Shown here: positions 54,385 through 63,112 of the stretch, in pieces
Layout: every line of letters starts with the position of its first letter
How positions within the stretch are numbered: the first letter of the stretch is position 1
Made by a program: the position numbers and the translations under genes
Source of the DNA: Fistulifera solaris
Lineage: Eukaryota; Bacillariophyta; Bacillariophyceae; Naviculales; Stauroneidaceae
DNA: 64,000 nucleotides
NCBI GenBank assembly: GCA_030295235.1
Contig: AP026149.1
Location: 124,001 to 188,000, forward strand
Reading direction: 5' to 3'
Notes under the pieces: generated by a model
Seen by the model: the letters and a program-made list of their open reading frames with translations, nothing else
The model's database searches: none
What the model was told of the DNA's origin: nothing

Positions 54385-56094
54385 CTACTGCTTGATCATC
54401 GACAAATAAGCTTGATCTTCACGTTCCTGCTGGTCCATTTTGATTTCTTCCAATTGTTGTTGTAACATGGACTGCATGTCACTGGACACCACCAGTCCCT
54501 CGGTATCGACATACAGCAAAGACGTGACGATGCTGGTATACAGTTCCGGATACTCGTATGCCACCAAACTCGAGAAGGATGGGGGCTTCTTCGGTTGCGC
54601 CGGCTGTTCTTCCCATTCTCGACGTTGACTTTGCACCATGCGCAAAATTCCTTGCATAAAACAGATCGATTGATCACGCACCGGATTCCAAATATTCGGA
54701 TCCACGCCTTTTTCGGCTTGCATTTCCTGTTCCACGACGACCGCATGACTCAATTTCACCATGACACCGACGGCGGAACCCGCGCGATGCCACGTCTCGG
54801 GTGTACTTTGACTCGTGGGCATTTGAGAAAGTAGCCAGTGGGCAGCACTGTTGGTCTGGAGCATGGCATGCAACCAGGATACACACGCCATGGTCAAGTC
54901 AGAAATCAACAATGCGGAATTTGGTAGTAGGACACGTTCCATGAGATCGAGTACCGTCGCCATCACTTCGCGAACCGGTCCCCCGTACGAAGACGACTCT
55001 GCTTGCGTCCAAAATCCGTAACGTACAGCATCTCTACGAGAATGATTCCAAAATTCCACCAGTGTAGCGAGACACACGGATAACCATTCTTGTATGAGCC
55101 TGGTTTTGTGCCTTTTGGAAAAAGGATATGGCTCCGTTGTTTCCTCTTCATTGTTATTGTTTCCTTTTCGGTTGTTCGATGATTCGGGATTAATCAATCG
55201 AAGGACACCATTCCCTCGCCGAATAAGCCAAAGAGCAGCTCGTCGAAATAGTTGCAAAAGTTCCGTTTTGAACGACCACACATCCTCGTGCTCGAGGAAC
55301 AAACAAAGGACTTTCATTCCGGCCATGGATAGTTCCAAATTGTGCGTCTGTGAAATACACGTCTCCCGAATGCGTTGCAACAATAATTCCCCACGATGAC
55401 TTCTCGGGCGGTGCGCTGGTTCTATCGCAAGTGTTGGAGACCACAAGGGGTTCTCGAATGCCTCTTGCTTCAAATGCACGTATTCTCCTCGCCGACGAAT
55501 GCGACGGGAGATCCTGGATGTTTCCTTTTTCATCGTGGAAAAAAGAAGCCGACACGCTTGTGGTGACAAATGCAAGATCGAATACAAGGCTTTTAAATGA
55601 TCGGCCTGCCATACCGGCAACGTGTACACGAAATCGAGGCAATCGCCCACAACATTGACAACGGAAATGGGTCGATTCCGTGCCACAATTTGCAACAAGA
55701 GGAATGTGAAGGGTGTTTGTCGATCTACCAGTAATATATGACGTGCCAGTGCCATGCCACAGGATTCTTTCGGCACCGGAGTGGGCGTTTGCGGAAGAAG
55801 AAGGGTCGTCGCCGGAGGGGTCGGTGCGACGATGGTGTGAGGTATGCGTTGTTGTTGTTGTGGTTGTTGCTGCTGCTTGTTTTGTGCCCGCACCAAATTC
55901 GCTTCATGCTGACTCCTTCGTAATTGATCACGCAAATGACGTTCGGTTTGTTGCAACTGTCGTTCGACAGTTTGTATCTGATGTTGACATTCGGCTTCCG
56001 CCACGGCCAGTGCAGCTTGTAATTCAAAGTTTTCTTCCGCTTGTTGCGCCAGCTTTTGTTCCAGAAATGTTATTCTCTCTTGTTCGTTGTTCAT
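54385..56094 (-). CDS. Coiled-coil and helical-repeat protein, possibly ATRIP-like
   Basis: Intact 569-residue frame (ATG 56094). The first 75 residues are a strong coiled coil (FLEQKLAQQAEENFELQAAL and following heptads), then a Gln/Pro-rich linker (QQQQPQQQQ), then an alpha-solenoid rich in Leu and Trp (LARHILLVDRQTPFTFLLLQ, MALWHAMLQ-type segments). The order coiled coil, linker, helical repeats and size match ATR-interacting proteins, and the gene neighbours a BRCA1-like gene by about 5 kb, but I see no conserved catalytic or binding motif to prove it. The frame is unbroken. Confidence 0.55.
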   Translation of the reverse strand: MNNEQERITFLEQKLAQQAEENFELQAALAVAEAECQHQIQTVERQLQQTERHLRDQLRRSQHEANLVRAQNKQQQQPQQQQRIPHTIVAPTPPATTLLLPQTPTPVPKESCGMALARHILLVDRQTPFTFLLLQIVARNRPISVVNVVGDCLDFVYTLPVWQADHLKALYSILHLSPQACRLLFSTMKKETSRISRRIRRRGEYVHLKQEAFENPLWSPTLAIEPAHRPRSHRGELLLQRIRETCISQTHNLELSMAGMKVLCLFLEHEDVWSFKTELLQLFRRAALWLIRRGNGVLRLINPESSNNRKGNNNNEEETTEPYPFSKRHKTRLIQEWLSVCLATLVEFWNHSRRDAVRYGFWTQAESSSYGGPVREVMATVLDLMERVLLPNSALLISDLTMACVSWLHAMLQTNSAAHWLLSQMPTSQSTPETWHRAGSAVGVMVKLSHAVVVEQEMQAEKGVDPNIWNPVRDQSICFMQGILRMVQSQRREWEEQPAQPKKPPSFSSLVAYEYPELYTSIVTSLLYVDTEGLVVSSDMQSMLQQQLEEIKMDQQEREDQAYLSMIKQ

Positions 56095-56526
56095 TGTTTG
56101 TGTTTAATTTACAGCAAGATGAGTACGGGTATGTTAGCAATAGATACAATAATCCCTGATAATTGCTTAACGATCATTTGTTGATTGTGGCGTTTTTGAA
56201 GGGAAAATCAAGGAGCAAGTCGCGTAACCGTACGTTCGTCGACCGTTCAACGACACGCATGGACGATGTTTGACAGGGAAGGACGTTAAAATTCTGCCTC
56301 CCAGTACAAGATTCTACGTAGCGTCCACGACGTGGCAGAATTTTAACGCCGTTTCCAGAAAGAATGGCTTCATTCTTATTCATTTGTTATAGAGCCTTTC
56401 TTGGTCTCCGAATCCATCGAAGCTAGCGTCCTTTTATTTATTCCTAATTATTTCCGAACCCTTCTATGTTGCTGGATTAGCGACTGCTGCAGCATTATTC
56501 ATTCCACGGTATATTATTCGCAGAGA
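56095..56526. promoter_or_regulatory. Divergent promoter with a 15-bp inverted repeat
   Basis: The region separates two divergent starts. CGTTAAAATTCTGCC at 56284-56298 is perfectly complementary to GGCAGAATTTTAACG at 56334-56348, with a 35-nt spacer. An upstream in-frame ATG-like start at 56401 could extend the next gene, but its residues are not a convincing signal. Confidence 0.5.
56284..56348. repeat. Perfect 15-bp inverted repeat, 35-nt spacer
   Basis: The arms at 56284-56298 and 56334-56348 pair without mismatch. The spacer holds TACGTAG and CCACGACG. It could be a binding site for a dimeric regulator or a stem in the leader RNA. Confidence 0.8.
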
Positions 56527-58149
56527 ATGACTTCGTGGACGCGACGCGGTGTGCGACGGTGGATAACGGCTGGTTGGATCGTCTGGGTCGTTTCGTACAC
56601 CTTGTGGTATCAGCCTTTGGATTCGTGGAACAATCTTTCGATAGCGGAAAAACAAACCGATCCGCAGTGCCTTTCAACAACACAACAATACGCCGAGATT
56701 CATTCCCTGACACGGGAAGCCATCTGGATTGGGAATTGCGGTGACGAGACGAAATATCATCGCCCAACTCCCAATCGAACCTCCTTGAAGGAAACTGTGG
56801 CTCATTTTCATCCCTCTGTGGTGGAAATTCACGAGGAATCATCATCGACCTACTTTGATCGGATTACCGTACAATTGCATGCCTACAATTACAATCAACA
56901 AGCTCGACACCAGGGTGGTGATGAATTCGTAGGAACCCTCACGGGATGGTCTCCCGATGGTGTTTTGTTTCAAACCGCACGCGTGTGGACCGACCTGGGT
57001 GATGGAACGTACCGTGTGACGTTTCGGATACCACGCATTGAACTGGCTGCCTACCGCATGACATTGATGCACTATTACACCTGTTACGATGGTTTTCTCC
57101 AATACAGTGCCACAGCGGGAGCCAGTACGTACCGATTGCAACGGGGACCGATGATGTTACTGAATTCGTCATCCTATCCCTTTCGTTTACCTCATCCCAA
57201 AGATGCACAGTCACTGTTACACCACTTGTGGGAGGAACGGAATGTGTGTGAATCGAGTCAAGAAAGTATCGAACAACTCACGGAAGGTATTTGGATGGAA
57301 CGAATGAGTGCACGGACGAGTTACCCCGAACTCACGTTGAATGCACAATGGACTCCGTTTTGTTGTCGTGTTCCGACTTTCACGACCAACAGCTCCGTTC
57401 TCCGGATTGGTTCTTCGACCATGCCCCATCCTACCTTACAAGTGGGAGATGTGTACGACCTGAAGCGGAACTTTCACAACAAATGGATCCAATTTTTATG
57501 GCAGCGTGCACCGACCGAAGAAAATACAATCATTCTTTCGTCCGGACTGCATTTTCTGTTCAACGGATACCATCCCGCCGATTGTGTGCAGCTGATATTG
57601 CGGATGATTTGTCAATTGGCTTATCGATTTTCCGGTCGTATTTTGGTGGTGGGACCCGTACCGATTCAGCAGCATTTGTACGATCGAGTCGATATGACCG
57701 ATTTGAATGTCATGTGGATCAATGCTCTATTGTATCAAGTCATTCAAGTGGAAGCGGCTGGGCAATTGGAGCGCATTTGCGTGGATCGCACCGATTTGGC
57801 GGAATTCCAAACGGTGCCGCGCATGGGACATATTTTGAAAGGTGCCGAAGCGGAAAAAGCATTGAAGCGGTTACGAGCGAAGCTGTCGTTCCAAATGACC
57901 ACTGAAGAAATCGAATTGACGAAATTTTTCAACGAGACCACGAGTAAAGAAGAACGCGTGCGTGTCTATAGCAATCGGAGTATATGGTTTGCCAATATCG
58001 AGCAGTTTCTTCGTCCTCGTCCCGAGACGTACGTCCTAGGAGACAAAATACACGACAAGCGTGACATTAAAGGCACTTCGCTGTTTCAGACGGCTCACTC
58101 GGAGCTGATCAAGCAGTTGGGGATGCTGCGTGCCGGGGCTGGACCATGA
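56527..58149 (+). CDS. Type II membrane protein, filamin-like domain plus NXPE/PC-esterase-type domain
   Basis: The ATG at 56527 (MTSWTRRGVRRWITAGWIVW) starts a short basic cytoplasmic tail and a signal-anchor helix; 42 upstream codons to 56401 are open but less convincing. The lumenal part first has an Ig/filamin-like beta domain (FDRITVQLHAYNYNQQARHQ, LGDGTYRVTFRIPRIEL), then a region with SGLHFLFNGYHP, typical of the NXPE/PC-esterase group, with Tyr/Cys-rich blocks. Product about 540 residues. Such Golgi proteins modify glycans by acetylation or related reactions in other eukaryotes; whether this one is an active esterase cannot be judged because no clear GDS motif is seen. Frame is unbroken. 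Confidence 0.65.
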   Translation: MTSWTRRGVRRWITAGWIVWVVSYTLWYQPLDSWNNLSIAEKQTDPQCLSTTQQYAEIHSLTREAIWIGNCGDETKYHRPTPNRTSLKETVAHFHPSVVEIHEESSSTYFDRITVQLHAYNYNQQARHQGGDEFVGTLTGWSPDGVLFQTARVWTDLGDGTYRVTFRIPRIELAAYRMTLMHYYTCYDGFLQYSATAGASTYRLQRGPMMLLNSSSYPFRLPHPKDAQSLLHHLWEERNVCESSQESIEQLTEGIWMERMSARTSYPELTLNAQWTPFCCRVPTFTTNSSVLRIGSSTMPHPTLQVGDVYDLKRNFHNKWIQFLWQRAPTEENTIILSSGLHFLFNGYHPADCVQLILRMICQLAYRFSGRILVVGPVPIQQHLYDRVDMTDLNVMWINALLYQVIQVEAAGQLERICVDRTDLAEFQTVPRMGHILKGAEAEKALKRLRAKLSFQMTTEEIELTKFFNETTSKEERVRVYSNRSIWFANIEQFLRPRPETYVLGDKIHDKRDIKGTSLFQTAHSELIKQLGMLRAGAGP

Positions 58150-58916
58150 TGGCTTTTTTCTTTCATCTGCTGCTGCTCATAAAGATTTGTAATTTAGTGG
58201 TTTTGTTGTTGGCAATGGCATCCATCAAGCATGCCATCAAGGTTTTAAAGCCAATGCGATGAGTACGTTGTCCATGCGCTCAACGCGGCCTCCTTAATAT
58301 GAGAATGATTAATTCGAGACTTGGAGCGCGAACGGCAATTGGATCGATCATTTCCTCAGCAATGATAGCTCGAATGAAAGAAAGAAGATCGCAATCCTCG
58401 ATGACTCTTTTGGGAGTCATGCGACTGTTGATGATACGACGACCGTCAGGCAAGTTGGAGGAAAAAATCCTGTTCCTTTCTTTTGATAATGATAATCTGG
58501 ACAACGTGGGCCTTCTTCGAAATTGATGATGACATTTTGAATTGAGGAGAAGTCATGAGTAGTAGTTCTCGCCATGCTGAAAAAATAATCAAGAAGTTGC
58601 AAAGAACGAGAGAGTTCGCGAGTGCGGGAACAAGACAATGCGAGGCGGTGCCACAGGATGGGTAACAAAGCAAATTTATAGCAAAAAAAGACAAAGAAGG
58701 GCGAATTACGTTACCAAGTAGTAGAGGGCTTGAGTATCATGATGATTTAAAATGTAAATGCGCTCATTTGAAAAAATGAGCGCATTTACATTTGCGTTTT
58801 GCGTGTGTTCGAAATGTGAGTCTTACGAAAATAAGTCACGAATGGGCCACCTCACGATACAATAACGAAGGACTGAATTAGTAACAACCGTTTTCGTATT
58901 TTCACAAAAAAAATAA
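58150..58916. other. Convergent 3' region with a perfect 20-bp hairpin
   Basis: No convincing gene lies here; short frames on both strands at 58280-58526 overlap each other and have no feature. The region contains a perfect stem-loop at 58750-58793, entered separately. Confidence 0.4.
58750..58793. repeat. Perfect 20-bp stem-loop with GAAA tetraloop
   Basis: The arms 58750-58769 and 58774-58793 are perfectly complementary and the loop is GAAA on the plus strand, the GNRA class. It sits between two convergent gene ends. It could be a transcription/3'-end structure for either gene, or a small-RNA precursor. Confidence 0.9.
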
Positions 58917-59667
58917 TCAGGATTGCTTCTTGAGCTTGTCATCATCTTGATTTTCAAGATGAGTCGTCGACTGCAAACTCACATTGTACAAAACACCATA
59001 ATACGCGGCTAGCCCTGATGCTACGTGCCACACAATGTGTGCTATCCAAATACGGGGGTAGGTCTCACACCACAGGTTCTCCATTTCCCAAAAGATGCGT
59101 GCAAACAGAATTGTCGCCACGCACTGGTTGCGTAGCTTTGTATCACCCTGCTTCATGGTATACGCCAATATGGTATCCAGCACTACCATACTCGTAAATC
59201 CGTGCACAAAGAGTTCATAGGAACCGACAACAATGTACAAAAGTACGATGCCGACATTGATAATCACCATGCATGACCGCCAGAGGGCAGAACGCTTTCG
59301 TGACCACGGATGCAATCCTAACTTCCACCACAACGCTGTTCCGATGGAGCCCATCATCGGTCCTTCATCCAGTAACTGCATGGAGCGACGCATCGTTCCG
59401 TGAAACAGAAACGAACCGATACCAATCACCCCCAACCAACCTGCCAAAGCTCGAAGAATCCACAATGGTTTCTTCGTAGTACGAAAGCAACCGATAGGCC
59501 AGAAAGATATACCAGAGACTACTGAGGGCATTGTAACACTCGGCTAAATATACGGTAGTGCGGTAATGTGGTTCACAGAATTGGTGCACGGCATCAACGG
59601 GTCCCCACACGCCGGTCACGTTGTGTACGCGTTTGTTGATTTGTACGAAAGCAAGCGTGCTTTGCAT
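58917..59667 (-). CDS. Alkaline ceramidase
   Basis: Multi-pass membrane hydrolase that splits ceramide into sphingosine and fatty acid in the ER/Golgi. The ATG at 59667 is followed by GVWGPVDAVHQFCEPHYRT and AECYNALSSLWYIFLAYRLL, the family N-terminus. The catalytic signature SFLFHGTMRRSMQLLDEGPM supplies the Ser/His/Asp region and IAHIVWHVASG the C-terminal His pair. One frame break joins SYYEE to PLWILRALAGWLGVIG in the three-base run at 59469-59471 (one extra A on the coding strand). Corrected length about 250 residues, close to the family's 260-280. C-terminus is polar (LENQDDDKLKKQS). Confidence 0.88.
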
Positions 59668-59874
59668 ATTTTTTTAATGAAAGAGGGTGGTTGGTCAAGA
59701 AGAATGAAGAGTAGCACCGACGATATAATGAGATTCTCGAAAGGATTTTCAAGCGAATGAAGCGCAAAATAGCCAGCATCCAGACCTGATACTGATAGTC
59801 AGAAGTACTACCACTACGATTGAAACACGTTAGCGGCATCTGTAATAGTTGTACAGTGTTGATTACCGGATGAA

Positions 59875-61117
59875 ATGGCGCGAACATCAACGACGCCGAT
59901 CACAAAAAGTGACCATGTCGCACCATTCGCCTTGAGATTTGAGAAAAAGACCCACTCACATACATTTTTTTTCTCGAAGACCACTCATTACTTCTGATCA
60001 CGATGACAAAGGTAGACATAGCGATGCAAACGATAATGATATTCATCAAAGGATTCAAAAATGGATCGACGAGCAACAATGGGACGAGCTGGAAGCTTTC
60101 GTTCACGCGAATCCTTGCATCACTCACGATGCAACCTTTCCAAACGGCTGGACGTTGTTGAATTGCGTGACCTTTACGGCCAATACGCCCCTTGAGTTGA
60201 TTCGCACGGTGGCTGCTACTAATCCTATCGCCATTGGGATACCCGACCAACGATTCCAAGATTTACCCGTCCATTTTGTCTGTCGCAATTTACAGACGTC
60301 GGCGGCCAAATTGCACGTCTTACTGCAACACTGTTCGTCCAACTGGTTGTTGCATCGCAATGAATTTGGAGGAACACCGTTGCATTCGGCGTGCAATCAC
60401 AATGCTCGTTTGGAAGCTTTGCAAGCTCTCGTGCATGCGACGGACGCACAGATCCTCCGTGTTCGGACCTTTCAAGGACATCATTGTGTCACGACGTTGT
60501 GGCAGTCGTACAGCTCCACCATTCAAGGACATTTATGTGTCGCGAATTTGTTACTGGTAGACAACAAACAAGACGTGGGAGAGCTACCTCGTCATTTTCA
60601 ATTGTTCTGGGACAAATGCCAATATCTTGCACTGTCGTCCTACGTCGCCTCCTCTTCACCGCACGACCTGTTACACGCACTGTTACGGTGCAACGTACCG
60701 ATTCATTTGTTCAAAGTTGCCGCGCGACTAGTAAAGGATGAAGCATTTTTGACACCCGATAAAGATGGATTGTTACCGTTGCATTGGGTTTTACAGAATC
60801 GACCTTATCCTCACCTTCATGAAGCGGATGCTATTCAAGCATTGCTGCATCACGGCGAGGCAGCGATACCCGCTGCACAAGAATTGCCACTGATAATGGC
60901 GATTCGTCACAAAATTCCGTGGTCGCGAGGAACTCAATGGGTCTGGGAGGCACATCCCGTTGCCATTCAATCTCGGTCAATGGAGGGATGGTATCCTTTT
61001 TATTGGCAGCTGTCGTGGGAGGTAAACCACTGCCGTCTTTGGAAACCATTTTTCAATTGCTACGGGCACAACCGGATCTTCTTTTAACTTCTTCTACCAC
61101 CAGTGATGGCGGCTGAA
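59875..61117 (+). CDS. Diatom-type degenerate ankyrin-repeat protein
   Basis: The helical-repeat core (WTLLNCVTFTANTPLELIRT, FGGTPLHSACNHNARLEALQ, KDGLLPLHWVLQNRP) is typical of the large diatom ankyrin families. The last repeat, PFLLAAVVGGKPLPSLETIF followed by LLRAQPDLLL, is recovered only if one T is added in the T5 run 60997-61001; otherwise a shortened frame ends at 61087. The N-terminus from an ATG at 59875 also needs one change, probably in the T8 run near 59964-59972. Corrected length about 415 residues. Function unknown; such proteins are usually adaptor-like. Confidence 0.65.
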
Positions 61118-61278
61118 CGCGCGTTGATGTTTACAGAAAGTGCCAGCTCTGATTAACTCTTCTACGTTTCTATTTCGTTGGTGCGTTCAATACATTCATA
61201 AAAATAATCATGTTTTGTTATGCAGGAACACTACCGCAATACAGTTATAGAATCAAACCCATCTGGGTTTCTCACAGT

Positions 61279-62348
61279 TTAGTACGAATCATCGTTTCGA
61301 CGACGAGAAGGCATGTCCTCATCGTCTTCGTCGTCGCCAATTTTATATGCCGCACCACTGGACATGTCAACTTCATCGTAACTGTCCTCATCGTTATCAT
61401 CTTTGTGAGGAGAACTGGTAGGCTCATCTTGTTTCTCCATGGCATCTGCTGAATCGTTCTGATTCTTGCTGTTCGGGCCTCCTCCTTCTTCCGATCGTGT
61501 CGCCATGTATTCACGAAAGTTATCAGCAAACTGAAAGACAGTCACGAGGAATGCGATCCATGCTCCAAAGTAAATATTCGAAATCGTCGCCCCGGGTGTA
61601 TTCCCAAACGTAATGTATCCCACACCAAAGCACCACAACACGAGCAGAAGCGTCGAAATGGCAAATTCGACTGTCAAAAACAAAGTGAAGCATCGGGACG
61701 CCACCAAGAAGAAGAGGGCAATAATGGTACTGATGCAACCCAAACCGACCGCCCAACGCGTCCGACGACAGTATTCACTATCATCAAAGGCCGCCAATTG
61801 ACACGTTGAAGTATCCCGCAAGACGCGTGCCGCGGAAGACATGACAATAATGGATGCCGCCGCCAAGGCCAACCACCGCGCATTGGTCCGTGAAGGAATC
61901 AGCGAGAGTTTGGCAAATTCTTGTGCCGCACTGGCGACAATAAAGAGAACGGCCGCCAAAGCCAACCAAGTAAAGAAGTAGAGATTCGCATTGATAATAA
62001 AGAGACCACCCCTTGTGCCGCCACGACGGCAATACCGTGATCAATGTTCATGATGACCGGCCATGCGACACACCATACTACCAAAAGGAAGAGTCCCGCC
62101 AACACTTCGATCGATCGTCCGACAAAATGAGGACGCGCGAAGAGATACGCAGCCGACGCGAGAAAGGCGACCAGCATGCTCATACACGACGCGGCGACGA
62201 CCCAATTTTCTTTCGTGTTCCGACCCTCTTCGGTCGTTGATGTCATGGCCGCTAGACAAACCGCCGAAAAGACAAAGAGAGCAATCCAAGCCGGGAATCG
62301 TCGGGCTTGATGAATATCGGTATTGACGTCTACTGTTAAGACGGACAT
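61279..62348 (-). CDS. Multi-pass (about eight TM) membrane protein with acidic tail
   Basis: The ATG at 62348 begins MSVLTVDVNTDIHQARRF. Hydrophobic segments include FPAWIALFVFSAVCLAAM, WVVAASCMSMLVAFLASA, SIEVLAGLFLLVVWCVAW, LYFFTWLALAAVLFIVASA, WLALAAASIIVMSSAARV, TIIALFFLVASRCFTLFL and ISTLLLVLWCFGVGYITFG, so about eight membrane helices, arranged as two similar halves. The cytoplasmic C-terminus is acidic and Ser-rich (DEDSYDEVDMSSGAAY). Halves join in the C4 run 62009-62012 if one base is added. Length about 355 residues. This two-fold layout is known in fungal MARVEL-like and diatom-specific membrane families; transport function is not proven. Confidence 0.65.
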
Positions 62349-63112
62349 GATGATGTAAGTAAGTTGTTTCGGAAGATTCAATGGGAGTTTCCAGCAGATC
62401 AAACAAGCTTTGTGATAGATGAATGAACTGAAAGATGAGTATTGTGTTCGCAAACAAAGTAAAAGGAATGATGGAATAGTGATGTAGGAGAACTTCAAAG
62501 AAATCTCGCGTGTTCGCAAAGCGCGAGAAACGAAATGGGAAACGTGACGACACGATGGTCCAGCCGGCTTGCTCCAACCGCCGAATTGTGACAACCAAAC
62601 TCCATTGAAAGTGATAAAGTAAATTACGTGCGATTTATTTTGATATTTTCTACTTGTTCCGAATGGAGTAAGTGGTACTGATTTTGTTTTTTTAGAATGC
62701 TGTAGATCGAAATATTTGTACAAGAAAGTAGAAATGGCTCACGCGCTCATTCACAACGGAGAGATGCAACGGAAACGCTTGGATCGATTTTCTGCCGCCC
62801 TCCTGCGGAGTCGTGGGGAGCAAGAACGAGGTGTGAAACAAAACAACGGAGCACAATAACCCTGTTGTTCGAGAAATGTTCAAGAGATCATTGCAATTCT
62901 TCACGAGTAGCATTCTTAACAAGAGCCAGCTGAACCGTAAGGAAGCAAGTTTGTTTGTAGGCGAACGACGGTTGAGAAATACAACACCTGTTCTTTTTTC
63001 ATTGTCACTATTATCACATCACACTTCAATTCTTTTTCCGAATATCCTCCATCACAAATCAATCAGAACTTAGTAGCATCCTTTCGGCAGAAAGTCTAGT
63101 AGTACACAAAGA
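62349..63112. other. Divergent intergenic region, 764 bp
   Basis: Nothing coding is supported between 62348 (minus start) and 63113 (plus start), although minus-strand frames at 62041-62598 and 62692-62922 remain open. It should contain both promoters. No repeat or palindrome stands out. Confidence 0.3.
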
